DNA of 8,572 nt, from NCBI GenBank assembly GCA_903837445.1, contig CAILUR010000132.1, forward strand, positions 1-8,572, in the 5' to 3' direction. The notes beneath the pieces are model-generated. The model made no database searches and was not told the origin of the DNA. It saw only the letters and a list, made by a program, of their open reading frames with translations. Below, in pieces: positions 6,974 through 8,572 of the stretch. Both the position numbers and the translations under genes were made by a program. Within the stretch, counting starts at the first letter, position 1, and the number at the start of each line of letters is the position of its first letter. This DNA is from an uncultured bacterium (GTDB lineage: Bacteria; Oederibacteriota; PGYV01; CAILUR01).

Positions 6974-7074
6974 TTTACCCTCTTAGCAATTCTATTTGTT
7001 GATTTTAACTCTTAAAAATTTTTCTATATTTTTTGGTCCACTCGCTTATAAAATTAAGTTTACTCTCTGATTTT

Positions 7075-7103
7075 GGATATTTCAACAAATATAAAATTGT
7101 CAA
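7075..7103 (-). promoter_or_regulatory. Possible msrB promoter (good -35, poor -10)
   Basis: A perfect TTGACA on the minus strand (7103-7098) lies upstream of msrB. At 17 nt the -10 position reads ATATCC, and at 18 nt TATCCA, both poor. The leader would be about 100 nt. It shares its -35 bases with the fthC promoter on the other strand. Confidence 0.25.
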
Positions 7104-7125
7104 ATTAGATTTTTTAGGTTATATT
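7097..7125 (+). promoter_or_regulatory. Promoter of fthC, ending next to the start codon
   Basis: TTGTCA (7097-7102) and TATATT (7120-7125) are spaced by 17 nt, each one base from consensus. The first base of the fthC ATG is the sixth base after the -10 box, where transcription would start. The mRNA may therefore have little or no leader, which fits the lack of a ribosome site near the ATG. Confidence 0.5.
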
Positions 7126-7130
7126 TATCT

Positions 7131-7706
7131 ATGGACAAAAATACTCACAGGCAAGCGTTCCGTTCAAAGCGTGATAGTTTAAGTAAAAAAGCTATAAACA
7201 CCCTCAGCCTTGCGGTTTTCAATAATTTCATTTCCTGCTTTTCCGGACTCCTTCCCAACGCCCGCAAAGTAATGCTTTATATAGATACCCAAAGTGAGGT
7301 CAGCACTTCTCCCTTTATCGAGTTTTTTTTAAATAACGGCATAAAAGTTTATGCCCCATCCGTATCAAGTGGTAAAATAAGGCCTGTGCTTTTGCATAAA
7401 AATTGTATTTTAAAAGAAGCTTCCTTTAAAATAAAAGAACCCCATCCAAAAATACATATAGCGAATGTGGAAAAACTCGATATGGTGATAGTCCCAGGCA
7501 TTGCTTTTGATTTAACAGGACATCGGTTAGGCTTTGGCAGAGGCTATTATGATAAATTTCTCAAACAGGTATCGAAGAAAACCATAAAAATCGGACTTGC
7601 GTTTTCACAGCAGGTAGTCGCTTCTCTGCCTGCCGAGAAGCACGACATAAAAATGGACTATATCATTACAGATAAAAATATCATCTCCCAAAAAGTACCC
7701 ATTTAA
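7131..7706 (+). CDS. fthC: 5-formyltetrahydrofolate cyclo-ligase
   Basis: A 191-residue enzyme of the 5-FTHF cyclo-ligase family (also called YgfA or MTHFS) that converts 5-formyl-THF to 5,10-methenyl-THF with ATP, salvaging folate one-carbon units in the cytoplasm. Seen: the basic N-terminal helix RQAFRSKRDSLS, SEVST (55-59, the family's EVDT-like substrate segment), the signature VPGIAFDLTGHRLGFGRGYYDK (121-142), and LPAEKHDIKMDYIITD (166-181) near the end. Length is normal. It is the only gene on the plus strand. The start at 7131 fits the family N-terminus, although no Shine-Dalgarno lies at a usual distance (AGG is 12 nt away). It ends 13 nt from the convergent birA stop, with no hairpin between them. 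One A8-equivalent run (T8 at 7323-7330) codes for part of EFFLNN. Confidence 0.94.
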   Translation: MDKNTHRQAFRSKRDSLSKKAINTLSLAVFNNFISCFSGLLPNARKVMLYIDTQSEVSTSPFIEFFLNNGIKVYAPSVSSGKIRPVLLHKNCILKEASFKIKEPHPKIHIANVEKLDMVIVPGIAFDLTGHRLGFGRGYYDKFLKQVSKKTIKIGLAFSQQVVASLPAEKHDIKMDYIITDKNIISQKVPI

Positions 7707-7719
7707 AGTTTCTCCATCA

Positions 7720-8415
7720 TTATATAAAAAATATTTCTCCACTTATCTTTTTGATTTTTCCCTTAGCCAGTTCAAGAGTGACTATGCCTGTTTTAGAAAT
7801 GGCCGCCACCTTGCCTTTTAACTTTCCTATTCTCACCCTTTTACCTTTTATGTCCAGTTGTAAAGAGGTCCACTTGCGTATCATTGCCGGTCTTATTTTT
7901 TTTATGTGAGCCAAGTAATAATCAAGCCTTACAAGTAGTGCGTCAAAAAACTTTTCAGCATTTACCTGTTTTTTTAGAATTTCTCTCATTGAAGTTGCTG
8001 TGGTTTTAACCTGTGGAGAGATTTCATTGTTTATATTTATACCAATGCCTGTCACCAGCGTCTTATTGAACACATCGTTTTCAATAAGAATTCCAGCAAT
8101 TTTTTTACCCTTAATATAAATATCATTCGGCCATTTGATATCAGCTTTTAGCCCAAAGTTTTCCATAGTATCCGTTATGGCAATGGACGAAATAATTACA
8201 TATATATATGGTGCGGTGATTTTTTTTCTTATGAGATAAGAGGCCCACAATCCGCCTTTGCCCGAGTACCAAGTAGCGCCCTGTTTACCATAGCCACTTG
8301 TCTGGGTTTCAGCTATGACTACAGTACCGTTTGGTAAAGGGGTTTTTTTGATAAACTTATTTGTAGAATCCACACTTTTTAATTTAATAACTTTTTTTAA
8401 AACTTTAAAAGTCAA
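7720..8415 (-). CDS. birA: Biotin-protein ligase, catalytic domain only
   Basis: A 231-residue biotin-[acetyl-CoA carboxylase] ligase that forms biotinyl-AMP and transfers biotin to carrier protein. Seen: VDSTNKF (15-21), the biotin-loop region GYGKQGATWYSGKGGLW (41-57), KWPNDIY (94-100), KKIAGILIE (104-112), GIGININ (123-129) and a C-terminal SH3-like part (about 187-231). There is no N-terminal winged-helix domain, so it is a group I ligase without the repressor function of E. coli BirA. The loop differs from the canonical GRGRRGR: Tyr, Lys, Gln and Ala replace Arg116, Arg118, Arg119 and Arg121 (E. coli numbering). The start is TTG, supported by GGAG 6 nt upstream; no ATG lies nearby. It overlaps the upstream nadC-like gene by 11 nt, so the two are probably coupled. 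The stop is a tandem TAATGA. Confidence 0.93.
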   Translation of the reverse strand: MTFKVLKKVIKLKSVDSTNKFIKKTPLPNGTVVIAETQTSGYGKQGATWYSGKGGLWASYLIRKKITAPYIYVIISSIAITDTMENFGLKADIKWPNDIYIKGKKIAGILIENDVFNKTLVTGIGININNEISPQVKTTATSMREILKKQVNAEKFFDALLVRLDYYLAHIKKIRPAMIRKWTSLQLDIKGKRVRIGKLKGKVAAISKTGIVTLELAKGKIKKISGEIFFI

Positions 8416-8572
8416 GTTTTACTCCGCGAGGTTTCGCTTGTTTTTTATAAAAGTGAAAGGAAATATCCATAGAGGCATTTGAATGCGTAATAGCACCAAT
8501 GGAAATAAAATCTGGTCTTTTCCTTGCAAAATCGCCTATATTGGTCACTACCTGGTAGCCTGCCTGGGCGCA
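8405..8572 (-). CDS. nadC: Nicotinate-nucleotide pyrophosphorylase (NadC-like), C-terminal end
   Basis: The last 55 codons of a gene entering from the right edge, too short and open-ended to stand out as a full reading frame. The translation contains RPDFISIGAITHSNASMDISFHF, which matches the C-terminal quinolinate phosphoribosyltransferase pattern (E. coli: VDFISVGALTKHVQALDLSMRF). NadC makes nicotinate mononucleotide from quinolinate and PRPP in NAD synthesis. Preceding residues CAQAGYQVVTNIGDFA align without gaps to LEVSGNVTDKTLREFA, but the Glu and Ser of the EVSG motif are both Ala here. A KKQAKPRGVKLDF tail extends past the usual end. It overlaps birA by 11 nt; nadC next to birA is a common arrangement. 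A divergent paralogue such as ModD is possible. Confidence 0.72.
   Translation of the reverse strand, partial: CAQAGYQVVTNIGDFARKRPDFISIGAITHSNASMDISFHFYKKQAKPRGVKLDF
8422..8425 (-). promoter_or_regulatory. Ribosome binding site supporting the TTG start of birA
   Basis: GGAG on the minus strand lies 6 nt before the TTG at 8415, inside the end of the nadC-like gene. No in-frame ATG occurs near the family's expected N-terminus. Confidence 0.6.

Noticed and set aside
7707..7719. Possible shared terminator between the convergent fthC and birA genes
   Set aside because: Only 13 nt separate the stops, and the TTTCTCC copies nearby are direct, not inverted, repeats. No hairpin was found.
1..8572. 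CRISPR arrays, insertion sequences, tRNA or rRNA genes, toxin-antitoxin or phage genes
   Set aside because: No regularly spaced repeats, no transposase or integrase motifs, no cloverleaf-like sequence and no paired small genes were seen. Nearly all of the window is accounted for by core metabolic and envelope genes.

Overview
The window is an AT-rich, gene-dense bacterial stretch. It carries the genes of a diderm (Gram-negative) organism that makes a heptose-containing lipopolysaccharide. The coding style (Lys/Ile-rich proteins, many A/T homopolymers, housekeeping TTGACN/TATAAT promoters) would suit an uncultured lineage such as Elusimicrobiota, Omnitrophota or a related candidate phylum. That placement is a guess; nothing seen fixes the phylum.

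Left and centre (1-6260, all minus strand, read right to left) form an envelope operon: msbA, gmhB, hldA, hldC, a GT9 heptosyltransferase, a LysM-DUF3108 lipoprotein, then the start of gmhA, which runs off the left edge. GmhA makes D-glycero-D-manno-heptose 7-phosphate from sedoheptulose 7-phosphate. HldA phosphorylates C1, GmhB removes the 7-phosphate, and HldC adenylylates the product to an ADP-heptose. The GT9 enzyme probably puts heptose on lipid A-core, and MsbA flips the product across the inner membrane. Genes touch or overlap (TAATG, ATGA, TGAgtATG) except for an 81-nt gap before hldC and a 71-nt gap before gmhA. A clear promoter precedes msbA (TTGACC-17-TATTAT) and a second, near-consensus one lies directly before gmhA (TTGACT-16-TATAAT). 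The epimerase hldD is not in the window.

Right part (6437-8572) holds housekeeping and repair genes: an exported methionine sulfoxide reductase B (minus), a divergent 5-formyltetrahydrofolate cyclo-ligase (plus), then on the minus strand a stand-alone biotin-protein ligase that overlaps the 3' end of a nadC-like gene running off the right edge. The msrB/fthC divergent spacer has overlapping -35 boxes on the two strands, and fthC may be transcribed almost from its start codon.

I see no mobile elements, tRNA or rRNA genes, CRISPR arrays or phage genes, and no clearly new multi-gene system. The least understood item is the LysM-DUF3108 lipoprotein inside the LPS operon. The rest is a recognisable core pathway with some local oddities: variant motifs in BirA, NadC and HldA, and repeated A8 tracts inside coding regions.
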